DNA from: Brevundimonas bullata
GTDB lineage: Bacteria; Pseudomonadota; Alphaproteobacteria; Caulobacterales; Caulobacteraceae
DNA length: 64,000 bases
Direction: 5' to 3'
Assembly (NCBI RefSeq): GCF_003350205.1
Contig: NZ_QLLC01000015.1
Span: 1-64,000 of the forward strand
Shown: positions 40,230 through 49,443 of the stretch, in pieces
How positions within the stretch are numbered: position 1 is the stretch's first letter
How the letters are laid out: every line of letters begins with the position of its first letter
Position numbers and translations under genes: made by a program
Notes under the pieces: generated by a model
The model's database searches: none
Seen by the model: only the letters and a program-made list of their open reading frames with translations
What the model was told of the DNA's origin: nothing

Positions 40230-40771
40230 CCGAACTGACCGACGCCCCCCGCCAGCTGCTGATCGTCGAGGATGACGAGGCCTTCGCCAAGACCCTGCGC
40301 AAGTCGTTCGAGCGGCGCGGCTATGAGGTGGTTTCGGCCCGCAGCCATGAACAATTGGTCGAGCTTCTGGCCGTTCATCATCCGCAGTACGCCGTGGTGG
40401 ACCTCAAGTTGGGCGCGGCCTCGGGCCTGACCTGCGTGCAGACCCTGCACGCTTTTGATCCTGATCTGAACATCGTCGTCCTGACCGGCTTCGCCAGCAT
40501 CGCCACGGCCGTCGAGGCCATCAAGCTGGGGGCGCGGCACTACCTGGCCAAACCCTCGGGCACGGACGAGATCGAAGCCGCCTTCGCGCGTCAGGACGGC
40601 GATCCTGACGCCGCGCTCAGCGCCCGCCCGACCTCGATCAAGACGCTGGAGTGGGAGCGCATCCACGAGGTCCTGGCCGAGACCGACTTCAACATCTCCG
40701 AGACCGCGCGCCGTCTGGGGATGCACCGCCGCACCCTGGCCCGGAAGCTGGAGAAGCGTCAGGTCACTTGA
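40226..40771 (+). CDS. regA: Response regulator RegA/ActR/PrrA
   Basis: A 181-residue regulator: receiver domain with DD (16-17), phospho-acceptor Asp59 (YAVVDLKLG), Thr in VVLTGFASIATAVEAIKLGA and Lys in YLAKPSGT, then a short linker and a Fis-type helix-turn-helix (NISETARRLGMHRRTLARKL). This matches the RegA family, which activates respiration and other redox genes in alphaproteobacteria. Partner of the overlapping regB. The operon position suggests control of cyo expression. Confidence 0.95.
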   Translation: MTELTDAPRQLLIVEDDEAFAKTLRKSFERRGYEVVSARSHEQLVELLAVHHPQYAVVDLKLGAASGLTCVQTLHAFDPDLNIVVLTGFASIATAVEAIKLGARHYLAKPSGTDEIEAAFARQDGDPDAALSARPTSIKTLEWERIHEVLAETDFNISETARRLGMHRRTLARKLEKRQVT

Positions 40772-40780
40772 GCGCGCGGA

Positions 40781-41728
40781 TCAGTGCGCGCCGCGCCCCG
40801 AGAGCCGCATGATCTGATGCACAAGCACGGCGAGCACGCCGCCGATGAGGAGGCCCAGGAGACCTGACAGCAGGGCCGTGGTCGTCCAGCTGATGGCGCC
40901 GCCCAGCGGCCCGGCCAGGGCACCGGCCGCGTGGGCCAGATGCTCGATCGGTTCAGCCGGCCAGGCCAGGCCGAGCGTGTGCGAGCCGTGCATCAGGATG
41001 CCGCCGCCAACCCAGAGCATGGCGACCGTGCCGATGACGGACAGGCCCGAGAAGACGCCCGGCATGGCCTTCACCAGGCCGCGCCCGATGGCCCGACTGG
41101 ATTTCGACGTGCGCTCGGCCATGTGCAGGCCGATGTCGTCCAGCTTCACCAGAAGGCCGACCGCGCCATAGACCACTACGGTCATGGCCAGGCCGACCAC
41201 GACCAGCACCCCGGCCTGGGTCGCCAAAGGCGCGTCGGTCACGTCGGCCAGGGCGATGGTCATGATCTCGGCCGACAGGATCAGGTCTGTGCGTACGGCC
41301 CCCGAAATCGTCGCGTCTTCCAGATGGGCGGGGTCGTCGCTGACCGGCGCCTTTTCATGCTCATGCCCGCCGAACATTTCCATCACTTTTTCCGCCCCCT
41401 CGAAACAGAGGTAGGCGCCGCCGAACATCAGCAGGGGCGTGATGGCCCAGGGCGCAAAGGCCGTAAGCAACAGGGCGACGGGCAGGATCAGCAGCATCTT
41501 GTTGCGGATCGAGCCCACGGCGATCTTGCCGATGATCGGCAGTTCACGGCTGGGGGAAAGGCCGGTGACGTATTTCGGCGTCACGGCGGCGTCGTCGATC
41601 ACGATGCCGGCCGCCTTGCCCGCAGCCTTGCCCGAGGCGGCGCCGATGTCGTCGATGGATGCGGCCGCCAGCTTGGCGATCCCTGCGACGTCGTCGATCA
41701 AGGCCATCAGTCCAGAAGGCATGGGCAC
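40781..41728 (-). CDS. DUF808 family membrane protein (YedI-like)
   Basis: A 315-residue inner-membrane protein. The soluble start (SGLMALIDDVAGIAKLAAAS, IDDAAVTPKYVTGLSPSREL) is diagnostic of DUF808; several helices follow, and a His/Glu-rich loop (MFGGHEHEKAP) lies near residue 120. Function unknown. An ATG at 41722 is a possible alternative start. Convergent with regA, 9 bases apart. Confidence 0.93.
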   Translation of the reverse strand: MPMPSGLMALIDDVAGIAKLAAASIDDIGAASGKAAGKAAGIVIDDAAVTPKYVTGLSPSRELPIIGKIAVGSIRNKMLLILPVALLLTAFAPWAITPLLMFGGAYLCFEGAEKVMEMFGGHEHEKAPVSDDPAHLEDATISGAVRTDLILSAEIMTIALADVTDAPLATQAGVLVVVGLAMTVVVYGAVGLLVKLDDIGLHMAERTSKSSRAIGRGLVKAMPGVFSGLSVIGTVAMLWVGGGILMHGSHTLGLAWPAEPIEHLAHAAGALAGPLGGAISWTTTALLSGLLGLLIGGVLAVLVHQIMRLSGRGAH

Positions 41729-41886
41729 ACCAGCAATAGAGGGAGAAAAACAGTCCCCATCTTCCTGCCCGCGCCGAGGCGTCTTGGAAAGGGCCGAGCT
41801 TCGCCTTCAAGCGGGACGGGGCGAAACAGAGCGCCGGGACCCGCTTGTGGGGAAGAGTTTTGTCTGGAGGAGCTTTAAATAGACGA

Positions 41887-41962
<76 letters not shown>

Positions 41963-42157
41963 GTACCGTCGTCTGCGCCCTTGGTGTGGCGCCGGTTCTT
42001 CGTTGCGACCCGATGGGTTGCCCGAAGGGCCGTCCTATTACTCAGGATGCTGAGGGGACGCAAGGGCTGATCGCGGCATTTTCTAAAGTTTGTCTGAGGC
42101 GTTAAGATGGGCCTCGGAATCAGCCGCCGGCAGACGCGGTACGAGGAAATTACACAT

Positions 42158-43567
42158 ATGGCGTTCTGGAACCGTCGGCGGTCGATCGATGCGATGTTGG
42201 CCCCGCAAGAGGGGCCGGCGCTGAAGAAGACCCTGAGTTGGCCGCATCTGATGGCCCTGGGGGTCGGCGCGATCGTCGGCACCGGCATTCTGACCCTGAT
42301 CGGGGTCGGCGCCGGTCTGGCCGGTCCGGCGGTGCTGATCAGCTTTGGTCTGGCGGGTCTGGTCTGCGCCTGCGCGGCCCTGGCCTATGCCGAGCTATCG
42401 ACCATCATGCCCGCCTCGGGCAGCGCCTATACCTATTCCTATGCCTCGCTGGGCGAGATCTTCGCCTGGGTCGTGGGATGGAGCCTGATCCTGGAATACT
42501 CCCTGGTCGTCTCGGCGGTGGCCGTGGGTTGGTCGGGGTACGCCATTCCCTTCCTGGCCGGGCTGGGCATCGACCTGCCGCTGGCCCTGACGGTCGGCCC
42601 GCACGTCGAGGGCGGCCTGATCAACCTGCCCGCCGTCTTCATTATCGCCGTTGTCACCGGCCTGCTGCTGATGGGCACCAAGGAAAGCGCCACGCTGAAC
42701 GCGGTGCTGGTGCTGGTGAAGATCGCCGCCCTGGTGGCCTTCGTGGCGATCGCCCTGCCGCACTTCGACACGGCCAACTTCACCCCCTTCATGCCGCACG
42801 GTTTCGGCGCGCCCTTCGTCCAGACTGGCGTCATGGCGGCGGCGGCCATCATCTTCTTCGCCTTCTACGGCTTCGACGCCATCGCGACGGCGGCTGAGGA
42901 AACCAAGAAGCCCGAGCGTGACCTAGCCATCGGCATCATCGGCTCGATGGTGGTCTGCACCATCCTCTACATCGTCGTCGCCGCCGCCGCGATCGGCGCC
43001 GCCCCCGTGGCGTCCTTCTCGGACAGCCCTGAGCCTCTGGCCCTGATCATGCGCGGTCTGGGGCAGGGCGTGGCGGCCCAGTGGATCGCCGCCGCCGCCG
43101 TCATCGCCCTGCCGACCGTGCTGCTGGCCTTCCTGTTCGGCCAGAGCCGCATCTTCCTGGGCATGGCCCGCGACGGCCTTCTGCCCAACCGCCTGGCCAA
43201 GATCTCGCACCGCGGCGTGCCGGTCGTGGTGACGGTCTTCACCGCCATCGTCGTCGCCATTCTGGCCGGCATCATGCGTCTGGACGAACTGGCCTCGCTG
43301 GCCAACGCCGGCACCCTGATGGCCTTCATGGCCGTGGGCGTCAGCCTGATCGTGCTGCGCGTGCGCGAGCCCAACCGCGAGCGCAAGTTCAAGACGCCGC
43401 TGTGGTGGCTGGTCGGCGGCGTGGCCATCGTCGGCTGCATCGTCTTCTTCTTCAGCCTGAAGGCCTCGACCCAGCTCTACTTCCTGCTGTGGAACCTGGG
43501 CGGTCTGGCCATCTATCTGCTGTGGTCGTCGAAAAACGCCCGCCTGGCCAAGGCTCCGGAAGCCTGA
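42158..43567 (+). CDS. APC family amino acid permease
   Basis: A 469-residue amino-acid transporter with about twelve helices, of the cationic amino-acid transporter-like (YfnA/YhdG) branch. Helix 1 has GVGAIVGTGILTLIGVGAGL, the substrate-binding unwound glycines, and AALAYAELSTIMPASGSAYT and FFAFYGFDAIATAAEETKKP are family motifs. The ATG at 42158 has GAGGAAA upstream; the open frame to 42107 is less likely. The stop overlaps the start of the Hpt gene by one base. Confidence 0.94.
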   Translation: MAFWNRRRSIDAMLAPQEGPALKKTLSWPHLMALGVGAIVGTGILTLIGVGAGLAGPAVLISFGLAGLVCACAALAYAELSTIMPASGSAYTYSYASLGEIFAWVVGWSLILEYSLVVSAVAVGWSGYAIPFLAGLGIDLPLALTVGPHVEGGLINLPAVFIIAVVTGLLLMGTKESATLNAVLVLVKIAALVAFVAIALPHFDTANFTPFMPHGFGAPFVQTGVMAAAAIIFFAFYGFDAIATAAEETKKPERDLAIGIIGSMVVCTILYIVVAAAAIGAAPVASFSDSPEPLALIMRGLGQGVAAQWIAAAAVIALPTVLLAFLFGQSRIFLGMARDGLLPNRLAKISHRGVPVVVTVFTAIVVAILAGIMRLDELASLANAGTLMAFMAVGVSLIVLRVREPNRERKFKTPLWWLVGGVAIVGCIVFFFSLKASTQLYFLLWNLGGLAIYLLWSSKNARLAKAPEA

Positions 43568-43920
43568 TGGCGCGGCGCGATCTGACGGGGGCGGTGGATT
43601 TCACCGTCCTCGAGACCATGACCGGCGGCATGGACGATGTGACCGAGGAGGTGCTGGGCCTGTTCGTTCAGCAGGCGGCCCTGTGGTCGCCCCTGCTGGA
43701 TGCGGCGTCCGAGGGCTGGCGCGATGCGGTCCACACCATTCGCGGGGCGAGCGCCGGGATCGGGGCCAACGATCTGGCGGCCGTCTGCGCCGAGGTCGAA
43801 CATGGCGACCAGGCCCTTGCGTCCGGAGGACTGGAGCGGGTCAGGACGGTGCTGGACGCCGCCCTGGGCGACATCGCCGCCTATCGCCACGAGCTGATGC
43901 TGAGAAGCCTGAAGGGGTGA
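43567..43920 (+). CDS. Hpt domain protein
   Basis: A 117-residue helical protein with a histidine phosphotransfer motif, AVHTIRGASAGIGANDLAAV, phospho-acceptor His56. The overall layout (LGLFVQQAALWSPLLDAASE before, HGDQAL and helices after) is that of free-standing Hpt domains. Its ATG overlaps the permease stop (TGATG). The partner kinase and regulator are not in the window near it. It is not ChpT, which lacks this motif context. Confidence 0.85.
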   Translation: MARRDLTGAVDFTVLETMTGGMDDVTEEVLGLFVQQAALWSPLLDAASEGWRDAVHTIRGASAGIGANDLAAVCAEVEHGDQALASGGLERVRTVLDAALGDIAAYRHELMLRSLKG

Positions 43921-43930
43921 TCGCCTGGCG

Positions 43931-44094
43931 CCTTCTCCCCTTGAGGGAGAAGGTGGCCCGTAAGGGCCGGATGAGGGGTGTCAGCGCTGCGTTTGACGTG
44001 CGTCTGAAAGCCGAACGCCCTGAGCGGAAGGGTCGCGCCAGCACCCCTCATCCGTCAGCCTTCGGCTGCCACCTTCTCCCACAAGGGGAGAAGG
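43931..44094. repeat. Head-to-head palindromic intergenic repeat, copy 3
   Basis: Units CCTTCTCCC/GGGAGAAGG (43931-43953) then TGGCCCGTAAGGGCCGGATG, and the same in inverted order ending at 44072-44094. The right unit of copy 1 (16.2 kb) is the same sequence. It lies between convergent genes and has no coding potential. Confidence 0.8.
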
Positions 44095-44097
44095 AAG

Positions 44098-44430
44098 CTA
44101 CCCCCGCGTGGCGTCGTACTTGGCGAACTCGTGGGCGATGCAGCGGTCGATCAGCAGGCGCCAGACCGGCTCGGCGATATCGGGCGACAGGCCCGCGGGT
44201 TCAGCGGCGGCCAGGACCTTGGCCACCACGTCGTCGATGCGGGCCTGGTCGAAGACTGCGTCGCGGTTCGGCTTGATGCGGGCGGCGGCGTCCATGTAGC
44301 GCTGACGCTCGGCCAGCAGCGTCACCAAGGCGCGGTCCAGGGCGTCCACGCCCTGGCGCACGTCGACCATGCTGGCGCAGTCTTCCGGGGCCTTGCGGTC
44401 GTCGATGGTCACGGTCTTGGGAGAGGTCAT
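44098..44430 (-). CDS. Chorismate mutase (AroQ class)
   Basis: A 110-residue all-helical protein that would convert chorismate to prephenate. VDVRQGVDALDRALVTLLAE, then RQRYMDAAARIKPNRDAVFD and the final VWRLLIDRCIAHEFAKYDAT are typical of AroQ-type mutases and the related PchB lyase; the missing siderophore context favours the mutase. The ATG at 44430 is chosen because it starts 4 bases after the fpr stop; an upstream ATG at 44463 overlaps fpr. Confidence 0.87.
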   Translation of the reverse strand: MTSPKTVTIDDRKAPEDCASMVDVRQGVDALDRALVTLLAERQRYMDAAARIKPNRDAVFDQARIDDVVAKVLAAAEPAGLSPDIAEPVWRLLIDRCIAHEFAKYDATRG

Positions 44431-44434
44431 CAGA

Positions 44435-45250
44435 TCAGCCGACAAAGGCGCGCTCCAGAACATAGTCGCCGGGTTCGGCGTTCGAGCCTTCTTTCAGGCC
44501 ATAGGTTTCCAGCAGTTCGCCGGTCTCCTTGATCATGGCCATGGCCCCGCACAGCATGACGCGGTCGCTGTTGGGCGAGAAGCCGATGGGCAGTTGCAGG
44601 TCGGCGAAGACGTCGCCTGACTTGATGCGGTCGGTGATGCGACCCGGCGTTTCGAAGCGCTCGCGGGTCACGGTCGGATAATAGGTCAACTGGGCCCTGG
44701 CCTCATCGCCGATCAGCGGGTCGTCGTGGATTTCATGGGTGAAGAAGTCGCGATAGGCCAGGTCGGCGACATTGCGCACCGTGTGGCAGACGATGACCTG
44801 CTTGAATCGCGAATAGGTTTCGGGGTCGCGCGCCACCGACAGCCAGGGCGCCAGGCCGGTGCCCGTGCCGATCAGCCACAGACGTTCGCCGCCGGTCAGG
44901 GCGTCCAGCACCAGGGTCCCGGTCGGCTTCTTGCCCATCAGGACGCGGTCGCCCGGCTGGATTTTCTGAAGCCGCGAGGTCAGCGGACCGTCTGCCACCT
45001 TGATCGAGAAGAACTCCAGTTCCTCGGCCCAGAAGGGCGAGGCAATGGAATAGGCGCGCAGGACGGGCTTAGCGCCGTCTTCGCCCGGCAGGCCGATCAT
45101 GACGAACTCGCCCGAGCGGAAGCGGAAATCCTCGGGCCGTTTCAGGGCGAAGCTGAACAGCTGGTCGGTCCAGTGGCGGACCCACAGGACCTCGAGGTCG
45201 TGGAAGGGGCTGGCCTTGACGGGCGGCGCGGCGGGGGAGGCGTCAGACAT
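44435..45250 (-). CDS. fpr: Ferredoxin-NADP+ reductase
   Basis: A 271-residue flavoprotein moving electrons between NADPH and ferredoxin or flavodoxin. The FAD site is RAYSIASP, the nucleotide site GTGTGLAPWLSVARDPE, CGAMAMIKETGELLE follows, and the C-terminus YVLERAFVG is that of the bacterial subclass II-like FNRs. The first 15 residues are a Pro/Ala tail. First gene of an fpr-chorismate mutase pair. Repeated GTGCAAT motifs upstream may control it. Confidence 0.95.
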   Translation of the reverse strand: MSDASPAAPPVKASPFHDLEVLWVRHWTDQLFSFALKRPEDFRFRSGEFVMIGLPGEDGAKPVLRAYSIASPFWAEELEFFSIKVADGPLTSRLQKIQPGDRVLMGKKPTGTLVLDALTGGERLWLIGTGTGLAPWLSVARDPETYSRFKQVIVCHTVRNVADLAYRDFFTHEIHDDPLIGDEARAQLTYYPTVTRERFETPGRITDRIKSGDVFADLQLPIGFSPNSDRVMLCGAMAMIKETGELLETYGLKEGSNAEPGDYVLERAFVG

Positions 45251-45308
45251 GGCGACTACCTAGGCGGTCGCGAGCGATTGCGAAAGGCTCGCGGGCGTCG
45301 CAGTCGCC

Positions 45309-45350
45309 ATTGCACCCTACGGCGAAAAAAAACAGTGCAATTGGTGCAAT
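45309..45350. promoter_or_regulatory. Triple GTGCAAT motif upstream of fpr
   Basis: ATTGCAC at 45309-45315, then GTGCAAT at 45335-45341 and 45344-45350. The last two are in direct repeat 9 bases apart and the first is inverted, across an A-run. The site is 59-100 bases upstream of fpr in a 360-base gene-free gap (45251-45610) between divergent genes. No other structure seen in that gap. Confidence 0.5.
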
Positions 45351-45610
45351 GGCTCTGGGCGGCTGGAGGAGGGGCGCGAAACCTGAAGCGGCGGCGGGCG
45401 CGGGCGGTGATGTCAAAGAACGCACGCAGGATAGGCTGGACGCGGACCAAGGCGAGCAAACCACGCGGTAAGGATAGGGAAGTCGTTTCAGATCAGTTGG
45501 ATGGGGCGTCGAGTTAGGATGGCTGAACGCTTTCAACCATCGGAATTTGCTGCGACGCGGCGCCGTAAAAAGGAATGACGGCGGAAGATTCCGCCTCTAG
45601 CTTCGCCGTC

Positions 45611-47893
45611 ATGCGCACATTCCTTCTTGCTTCGACGATCCTGATGGCTGCGACCTCGGCCTTCGCCCAATCCAGCCCGCAGCCCGCGTCGCCCCCGGCG
45701 GCGACCGCGCCGGCGTCCTCGATCCTGACGGTCGAGCGGGTTTTCGCCAATCCGTCCCTGTCGGGGCCGGTGGCCAAGGGCGTCAGCCTGTCGCCGGACG
45801 GCGAGCTGCTGGCCTTCCTGCGCTCGCGCGAGGACGACGTGGACGTGCTGGACCTGTGGGCCGCGCCGGTCGCCGGCGGCGAGCCGTTCAAGCTGATCGA
45901 CGCGCGGGCTCTGGTCCCCGACGCGGGCGAACTGTCCGAGGCCGAGAAGGCGCGGCGCGAGCGGATGCGGATCTCGGCGCGCGGCGTGGTGGAATATTCG
46001 TGGGACGAGCAGGGCCGCTACATCCTGGCCCCGCTGGAAGGCGACATCTTCCTGGCCAACCGCGCCGACAGCAGCGTGCGCCGCCTGACCGAGACCGCCG
46101 CCGACGAGATCGACGCCAAGGTCTCGCCCAAGGGTTCGTTCGTCAGCTTCGTGCGGGATCAGGATCTGGTCGTGCTGGACCTGGCCTCGGGCGCCGAACA
46201 GGCGATCACGAACGACGGCGACGGCCTGATCACCTGGGCCACGGCCGAGTTCATCGCCCAGGAAGAGCTGGATCGCGACACCGGCTACTGGTGGAGCCCG
46301 GATGAGCGCTTCATCGCTCTGCAACGCACGGACGAAAGCACCGTCGACATCATCCCGCGCCTGGACATCACCGGCGGCGGCGCTTCGGTGATCGAGCAGC
46401 GCTATCCGCGCGCCGGGCGTCCCAACGCCGTGGTCGAGCTCTATGTTCAGGACGTGCAGGCCGGTAAACGGGTCAAGGTGGACCTGGGCGCCAACGCCGA
46501 CATCTATCTGGCCCGCGTCAACTGGGCCAAGGACGGGCGGACCCTTTACGTCCAGCGTCTGTCGCGCGACCAGAAGACGCTGGAGCTGCTGAGCGTCGAT
46601 CCGACCACGGGCGCCAGCCGCGTCATCGCCACCCAACGCTCCGACGCCTGGGTGCCGCTGAGCCACAGCTTCAAGGCGCTGGAGGACGGCAACTTCATCT
46701 GGTCGTCGGAAGAGAGCGGCTGGAACCACCTCTATCTCTATAACCGCGACGGTCGCCGACTGCGCGCGATCACGCAGGGGAACTATCCGGTCAAGTCGCT
46801 GGCGGGCGTCAATCCGACGACGGGCGAGGTCTTCTTCACCGCTTCCATGCGCGACGGCAAGGAATACCCGATCGAGCAGCAGCTGTTCCGCGCCAGCTAC
46901 AAGCGGACGGGCGCCCCGACCGAGGTCACGCCGCGCGGCGGCTGGTGGAGCGCTTCGGTCAACGACACGGGTACGGCCTATGTCGGCAACTATACCGACG
47001 TGAACACCCCGCCGCAGTCGGCGCTGTACAGCATCGACGGCACGCGCGTCCGCTGGATCGAGGAGAACAAGCTCCAGCCCGGCCACCCCTTCTGGCCCTA
47101 TGCCGAGCGTCAGCAGAAGCCCACCTTCGGCACGCTGCAAAGCCACGGCGAGACGCTGATGTGGCAGATGACCACGCCGCCGGACTTTGATCCGACCAAG
47201 ACCTATCCGGTCGTCATGCAGGTTTACGGCGGCCCCTCCGGCGGCGGCGTGAAGAACGGCTGGCAGGGGGCGACCAACCAGTTGCTGACCGAGGCCGGCT
47301 ACATCGTCTTCCGCCTGGACAACCGGGGCGAGGGCGACCGTTCGGCGGCCTTCAAGCAGGCCCTCTATCTGAAGATGGGGCAGCCGGAGATCGAGGATCA
47401 GGTCATCGCCGCCGACTATCTGCGGTCGCTGCCCTACGTCGACGACAGCCGCATCGCCATGATGGGCTGGTCCTACGGCGGCTTCATGAGCTTGATGGCC
47501 CTGACCGAGCCCAGGATGGGTCTGGCCTCGGCCCTGGCCGGCGCCCCGCCGACCGAGTGGAGCCTCTACGACACGGCCTATACCGAGCGTTACATGTCGA
47601 CGCCGCAGGCGAATGTGGAAGGCTATGCCGCGTCGGACGTGCTGGGCCGTCTCGACAACCTGACCGGACGTCTGCTGCTGCTGCACGGCATGGCCGACGA
47701 CAACGTCATCTTCGAGAACACGACGCGGGTGCTGGACGGGCTTCAGGCCAAGAGCATCCCGTTCGAGACCATGCTCTATCCCGGACAGCGCCACGGCGTG
47801 CGTGGCAACGAGAGGCAGCTTCACCTATGGCGCACCTACCTCGACTTCCTCGACCGCACCATTGGTACGCGGGCGCCCGAAAAGGCGGACTGA
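45611..47893 (+). CDS. Secreted DPP-IV-like S9 family peptidase
   Basis: A 760-residue exported dipeptidyl peptidase-like enzyme. Signal MRTFLLASTILMAATSAFAQ is followed by a propeller domain bearing the ATAEFIAQEELDRDTGYWWS segment, whose Glu pair anchors the peptide N-terminus in DPP-IV, and a hydrolase domain with GWSYGG (Ser621), HGMADDNVIFEN (Asp) and PGQRHGVRG (His). It probably removes N-terminal dipeptides, often X-Pro. The ATG at 45611 is chosen for the signal; an upstream ATG at 45575 is possible. Overlaps the amidase gene by up to 67 bases. Confidence 0.94.
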   Translation: MRTFLLASTILMAATSAFAQSSPQPASPPAATAPASSILTVERVFANPSLSGPVAKGVSLSPDGELLAFLRSREDDVDVLDLWAAPVAGGEPFKLIDARALVPDAGELSEAEKARRERMRISARGVVEYSWDEQGRYILAPLEGDIFLANRADSSVRRLTETAADEIDAKVSPKGSFVSFVRDQDLVVLDLASGAEQAITNDGDGLITWATAEFIAQEELDRDTGYWWSPDERFIALQRTDESTVDIIPRLDITGGGASVIEQRYPRAGRPNAVVELYVQDVQAGKRVKVDLGANADIYLARVNWAKDGRTLYVQRLSRDQKTLELLSVDPTTGASRVIATQRSDAWVPLSHSFKALEDGNFIWSSEESGWNHLYLYNRDGRRLRAITQGNYPVKSLAGVNPTTGEVFFTASMRDGKEYPIEQQLFRASYKRTGAPTEVTPRGGWWSASVNDTGTAYVGNYTDVNTPPQSALYSIDGTRVRWIEENKLQPGHPFWPYAERQQKPTFGTLQSHGETLMWQMTTPPDFDPTKTYPVVMQVYGGPSGGGVKNGWQGATNQLLTEAGYIVFRLDNRGEGDRSAAFKQALYLKMGQPEIEDQVIAADYLRSLPYVDDSRIAMMGWSYGGFMSLMALTEPRMGLASALAGAPPTEWSLYDTAYTERYMSTPQANVEGYAASDVLGRLDNLTGRLLLLHGMADDNVIFENTTRVLDGLQAKSIPFETMLYPGQRHGVRGNERQLHLWRTYLDFLDRTIGTRAPEKAD

Positions 47894-49410
47894 TCGCCGC
47901 CGCCGTCAGCGCCCTGGCGCTGACGGCGTGCGCTGGGGTCAAGAATGATCCGGCTGTCGCGGGAGTCGGATACGTACCTCCCACGGCGGCGAAGATCGTC
48001 GACGACATGGCCATCTACGGACCGGGCCATCCAGCTTGGGCGCTGCGGGTCGACCAGGGGGCGGGCGAGGGTGTCGCTCCCAATGCCCTGGTGGTGCTGG
48101 CGTCGGACATCCGCTGGTCGAAAGGCGAGGGCGAGGGTTATCTGGACGGCCTTCCCATCCTGCTGAAAGACAACATCGAGACCCGCGACATGCCGACGAC
48201 GGCGGGTTCGCTGGCCCTGGCCGCCAATGCGCCGGGTCGTGATGCGCCCCTCGTGGCGAGGCTGCGCGACGCCGGGGCGATCATCCTCGGCAAGACCAAT
48301 CTGTCGGAATGGGCCAATATCCGCGCGTCGGACTCCATCAGCGGCTGGAGCGCGGTCGGGGGGCAGACCCGCAACCCCTACGCCCCCGAACGGACGCCCT
48401 GCGGGTCGTCCTCGGGCAGCGCGACGGCTGTGGCCATCGGCCTGGCGCCCGTCGCCATAGGCACCGAGACGGACGGGTCGATCACATGTCCCGCCGCAGT
48501 CAACGGCGTGGTCGGGTTCAAGCCGACCGTGGGTCTGGTCAGCCGCACCCACATCGTCCCGATCAGCCATTCGCAGGACACCGCTGGCCCCATCGCCACG
48601 ACGGTCGAGGACGCCGCCATTGTTCTGACCGTCATCGCGGGCAGCGATCCCGCCGACCCCGCCACGCTTGAGGCGGACGCGCGCAAGGTCGACTATCGCG
48701 CGGCGCTGGATGCGAACAGCCTGCGCGGCGCCCGGATCGGCGTCATGCGCTTCCTGCTGCCCTCCTTTTCCGCCGAGACGCGGGCCGAGTTCGAGCGGGC
48801 TCTGGCCGCCCTGCGCGCCGCCGGGGCCGAGGTGGTGGAGATCGAGCAAGGGCCCGCCGATCTGCCGGCCATCGGCGGGTGGGAGCTGACCGTTCTGCTG
48901 ACCGAGTTGAAGCACGACCTGAACGCCTATCTGGCCTCGACCGACCCGACGCAGGTGAAAACGCGGACCCTCGCCGACGTCATCGCCTTCAACGCCGCTG
49001 AGCCGCGCGAACTGGTGCTGTTCGGGCAGGACCTGTTCGAGGCGGCCCAGGCGACCGGGGAGCTGAGCGATCCCGCCTATGTCGAGGCGCGAGCAAGGTC
49101 CTTGCAGGCGGCGGGACCGGACGGGATCGACCGGATGATGGCGGATCACCGCGTCGTCGCCCTGATCGCGCCCACAACCTCGCGCGCCTGGACCAATGAT
49201 CCCAGGGACGAGGATGAGATGCAGGGCTCGGCCAGCCGACTGGCGGCGGTGGCGGGCTATCCGCACCTGAGCGTGCCCATGGGCTTTGATCGCGGCATGC
49301 CGGTGGGTCTTAGCTTCATCGGCGGGAAATGGGACGACGCCCGCATCCTGTCGCTGGGCCATGCCTATGAGCGAGCAACGCGCGAGCGTCGGCCGCCGCC
49401 TCTGCCCTGA
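47827..49410 (+). CDS. Lipoprotein amidase (amidase signature family)
   Basis: A protein of about 527 residues. A signal with lipobox ALTAC (Cys35) predicts a lipid-anchored periplasmic enzyme. The amidase core shows the catalytic Lys (LPILLKDNIETRDMPTTAGS), the Gly/Ser-rich motif TPCGSSSGSATAVAIGLAPV, and SITCPAAVNGVVGFKPTVGL with the nucleophile region. The only in-frame ATG near is at 47827, inside the 3' end of the peptidase gene; a CTG nearer the signal is an alternative. Likely hydrolyses amides or peptides beside the DPP-IV-like enzyme; substrate unknown. Confidence 0.88.
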   Translation: MAHLPRLPRPHHWYAGARKGGLIAAAVSALALTACAGVKNDPAVAGVGYVPPTAAKIVDDMAIYGPGHPAWALRVDQGAGEGVAPNALVVLASDIRWSKGEGEGYLDGLPILLKDNIETRDMPTTAGSLALAANAPGRDAPLVARLRDAGAIILGKTNLSEWANIRASDSISGWSAVGGQTRNPYAPERTPCGSSSGSATAVAIGLAPVAIGTETDGSITCPAAVNGVVGFKPTVGLVSRTHIVPISHSQDTAGPIATTVEDAAIVLTVIAGSDPADPATLEADARKVDYRAALDANSLRGARIGVMRFLLPSFSAETRAEFERALAALRAAGAEVVEIEQGPADLPAIGGWELTVLLTELKHDLNAYLASTDPTQVKTRTLADVIAFNAAEPRELVLFGQDLFEAAQATGELSDPAYVEARARSLQAAGPDGIDRMMADHRVVALIAPTTSRAWTNDPRDEDEMQGSASRLAAVAGYPHLSVPMGFDRGMPVGLSFIGGKWDDARILSLGHAYERATRERRPPPLP

Positions 49411-49443
49411 GCAACCTCGGCCATTCAGACGGGTTAAACGGTC

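Noticed and set aside
40772..40790. GCGCGC hairpin between regA and the DUF808 gene as a terminator
   Set aside because: The stem is short, overlaps the coding ends, and has no T run.
45533..47824. A 763-codon antisense frame opposite the DPP-IV-like gene
   Set aside because: Same reason: mirror of a well-supported gene; composition typical of antisense of GC-rich codons.
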